A stretch of 64,000 nt of DNA. It comes from RH-AL1 sp965198715 (lineage in GTDB: Bacteria > Pseudomonadota > Alphaproteobacteria > Rhizobiales > Beijerinckiaceae). Below are positions 62,580 to 64,000 of this stretch, piece after piece. A program made the position numbers and the translations under genes. The stretch covers positions 2,469,743 through 2,533,742 of the forward strand of contig CBDAPV010000001.1 of the NCBI GenBank assembly GCA_965198715.1, given 5' to 3'. The stretch's first letter is position 1. Each line of letters starts with the position of its first letter. The notes beneath the pieces were generated by a model, which had not been told where the DNA came from, made no database searches, and was given only the letters and a program-made list of their open reading frames with translations.

Positions 62580-63497
62580 ATGCCAGAGGCTGTCACCCTC
62601 ACGTCGTCGCCGCCTCTCCGGATCGCAGTCCTCGGCGCTGGCAAGATCGGCAGCACCTTTGCCTTTCAGCTTGCCCGCATCGGTCGTCACGATGTGACCG
62701 TCATCGCGCGGCCGGGCTCCACTCGCCTGCGGCAACTCGAACAAGACGAGGCGATCGTCGATCACAAGGGCGAACTGGCCAGCGTCCAGGTAGCCAGCAG
62801 CCTCGATGAAACGGCGCCCTATGATCTGATCATCGTCACACTTCTGGCCCATCAGATCGATGCCGTGCTCCCGGCCCTGCAGCGCTCCGCGGCCCGCTGT
62901 GTTCAGTTCATGTTCAACACGTTCCAGCCGGAGCGCCTGGAGGAGGCAGTCGGCGTCGGACGTTGCGCCTTCGGCATGCCGTTCGTGCAGGCGACGCTGG
63001 CGGCCGACGGCAAGCTAAAGGCAACCATCGGCGCGGGCGGGCAGAAGACCCTGCTGAGCCAGCAGCGTTGGGTCGATCTGTTCGTCCAGGCCGGGCTTCC
63101 CGCAGCCCTGGAACCCGACATGCCTCTCTGGCTTCGTTGCCATGTCCCGCTGTGCGTCGCGTTCGAAAGCGTCAGCGTCGCTGGCGTGCAGCACGGAGGC
63201 GGCGCGTCGTGGAGCGAGGCACTCGTTCTGGCGCGCGGTGTCCACGCGAGCTTCCGCCTCATAAAAGGTCTCGGGTATCAGGTCTATCCAAGATCGAAGA
63301 GGCAGATCGACCGCAGTCCGACGTCGATCGTCGCAGCCCTCCTTTGGACTGTGTCACGCATCCGCTCGTTTCGCGAGCTGCTGGCGACGGGCAGGACCGA
63401 GTGCTGCGCCCTGGTCGCCGTCATGGTCACAGCCGGCGCGCTTGCAACGCCGCCCATCGAAACGGCCGCAATCGCGGCAATGAAGCCCTCGGCGTAG
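62580..63497 (+). CDS. ketopantoate reductase (ApbA/PanE) family protein
   Basis: 305 residues. The NADP site is IAVLGAGKIGSTFAFQLARI, and the C-terminal half is the helical PanE domain, with its usual Lys/Glu pair hard to place. Length and fold fit PanE, but the sequence diverges enough that the substrate may not be ketopantoate. It lies 126 nt downstream of the LysR gene on the same strand. Confidence 0.75.
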   Translation: MPEAVTLTSSPPLRIAVLGAGKIGSTFAFQLARIGRHDVTVIARPGSTRLRQLEQDEAIVDHKGELASVQVASSLDETAPYDLIIVTLLAHQIDAVLPALQRSAARCVQFMFNTFQPERLEEAVGVGRCAFGMPFVQATLAADGKLKATIGAGGQKTLLSQQRWVDLFVQAGLPAALEPDMPLWLRCHVPLCVAFESVSVAGVQHGGGASWSEALVLARGVHASFRLIKGLGYQVYPRSKRQIDRSPTSIVAALLWTVSRIRSFRELLATGRTECCALVAVMVTAGALATPPIETAAIAAMKPSA

Positions 63498-63582
63498 TAT
63501 CGAACGACCGCAACGGGCCGCTTGCAGAAGGAACCGTCCTGCAGGATTGCGACACGTCACGGGCGTTTGCCTCCTCTCTTGT

Positions 63583-63696
63583 GAGAGAAGGTGCCCGAAG
63601 GGCGGATGAGGGGTCGGGTCATCTTTCCGGGTCGTCCGCGCAGGCCGCGCCTCGGAGGATGCTCGACGCCTCACCCGGCGCGTCGCGCCACCTTCT
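63583..63696. repeat. interspersed repeat, inverted pair (copy B)
   Basis: Two related blocks in opposite orientation: GAGAGAAGGTGCCCGAAGGG, CGGATGAGG at 63583-63611 and CCTCACCCGGCGCGTCGCGC, CACCTTCT at 63669-63696. The second is a near copy of 18914-18941 (two mismatches in 28). The rest of 63498-63834 contains no gene. Confidence 0.65.
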
Positions 63697-63834
63697 AGCG
63701 CAAGGCGGCAAGGAATGCCGCGGATGGCCAGGCTGGCCGTCTCATCCAGAGCTTACATCAGATGAAAGAATCGTCATGTGGCCGTACGGCGACGCGTTTC
63801 CGGCCCTTGTCGCGGTTCGCGACGATGGCGGGGT

Positions 63835-63887
63835 TTTGTGTCGTGGTACCCTGACAACGGCCCTCGTTTGTGTCGCGGTACCCTGAC
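63835..63887. repeat. direct repeat pair, possible insertion-sequence end
   Basis: Two near-identical 21-nt blocks, TTGTGTCGYGGTACCCTGAC preceded by T, at 63835-63855 and 63867-63887, 32 nt apart start to start. Tandem terminal repeats like these are found at ends of IS21-family elements. No transposase is visible before the window ends, so the element, if real, would continue beyond 64000. The rest of the region is gene-free. Confidence 0.45.
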
Positions 63888-64000
63888 TTTGGCAGGCCCA
63901 AATGTCAGGGCTCGCGACGCGCCGGTGCCGGTTCCGCGAGGACGGATCGCGATGGACGCGCCCAACACCCGCGATCACGATCGGGGCGATGGCGAAGAGC

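Overview
The window is GC-rich chromosomal DNA from an alphaproteobacterium. The evidence is the gene order cpoB-tilS-ftsH, the chvI-chvG-hprK-EIIA(Man)-HPr operon, the alphaproteobacterial double-length dCTP deaminase, ChvI-type regulators and a ceramide-synthesis locus. A member of Rhodospirillales/Hyphomicrobiales (for example Reyranella-like) would fit, but the genus is a guess. There are three tRNA genes (Thr-TGT, Val-TAC, Arg-TCG), no rRNA and no CRISPR array.

Layout. 1-4.5 kb: end of an SDR-like gene, then cpoB, tilS and ftsH, closed by a strong terminator. 4.5-12.6 kb: small envelope protein, tRNA-Thr, a sensor kinase/TauE exporter/cupin-regulator operon, tRNA-Val, small proteins, and a WecE-like sugar aminotransferase with a methyltransferase. 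12.9-18.9 kb: small lipoprotein, YeiH-type transporter with a 54-residue partner, uvrC carrying two inverted palindromic elements inside its reading frame, a DUF2147 protein and prs. 19-27.9 kb: TetR-fold protein, three overlapping small membrane-protein genes, a broken glpD, phosphoesterase, nucleoside transporter, NUDIX/PhzF/HugZ operon and a flavin split-barrel protein. 28.1-33.3 kb: chvI-chvG-hprK-EIIA-HPr, where chvG carries a frameshift, plus an MFS carrier. 33.3-39.4 kb: a broken nucleotidyltransferase with its partner gene, GNAT, dCTP deaminase, a bacteriophytochrome without a kinase module, and cytochrome c. 39.5-43 kb: serine palmitoyltransferase-like, ceramide-synthase-like and DES1-like desaturase genes, read as a sphingolipid operon. 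43.3-47.6 kb: secreted protein, family-2 glycosyltransferase, cytochrome b561, a decayed deacetylase and tRNA-Arg. 47.6-51.8 kb: decayed accessory DNA around an intact benzoylformate decarboxylase. 52-56.5 kb: a five-gene cassette for a CDP-linked branched 6-deoxysugar. 56.5-57.9 kb: almost gene-free. 57.9-64 kb: SDR with divergent TetR and a clear palindromic operator, DODA/azoreductase with divergent LysR and its own palindrome, a ketopantoate-reductase-like gene, interspersed repeats and a possible insertion-sequence end.

Two themes stand out. First, envelope chemistry: the ceramide operon, the CDP-sugar cassette, WecE, the glycosyltransferase, ChvG/ChvI and CpoB. Second, gene decay: at least seven genes are interrupted by stops, frameshifts or deletions (glpD, chvG, the nucleotidyltransferase, a deacetylase, an AhpD-like gene, an AraC-like fragment and a PoxB-like fragment). 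This is either real erosion or a sign of assembly errors, and it should be settled before the broken genes are interpreted. All calls come from reading the sequence and from family knowledge; no database search was run.
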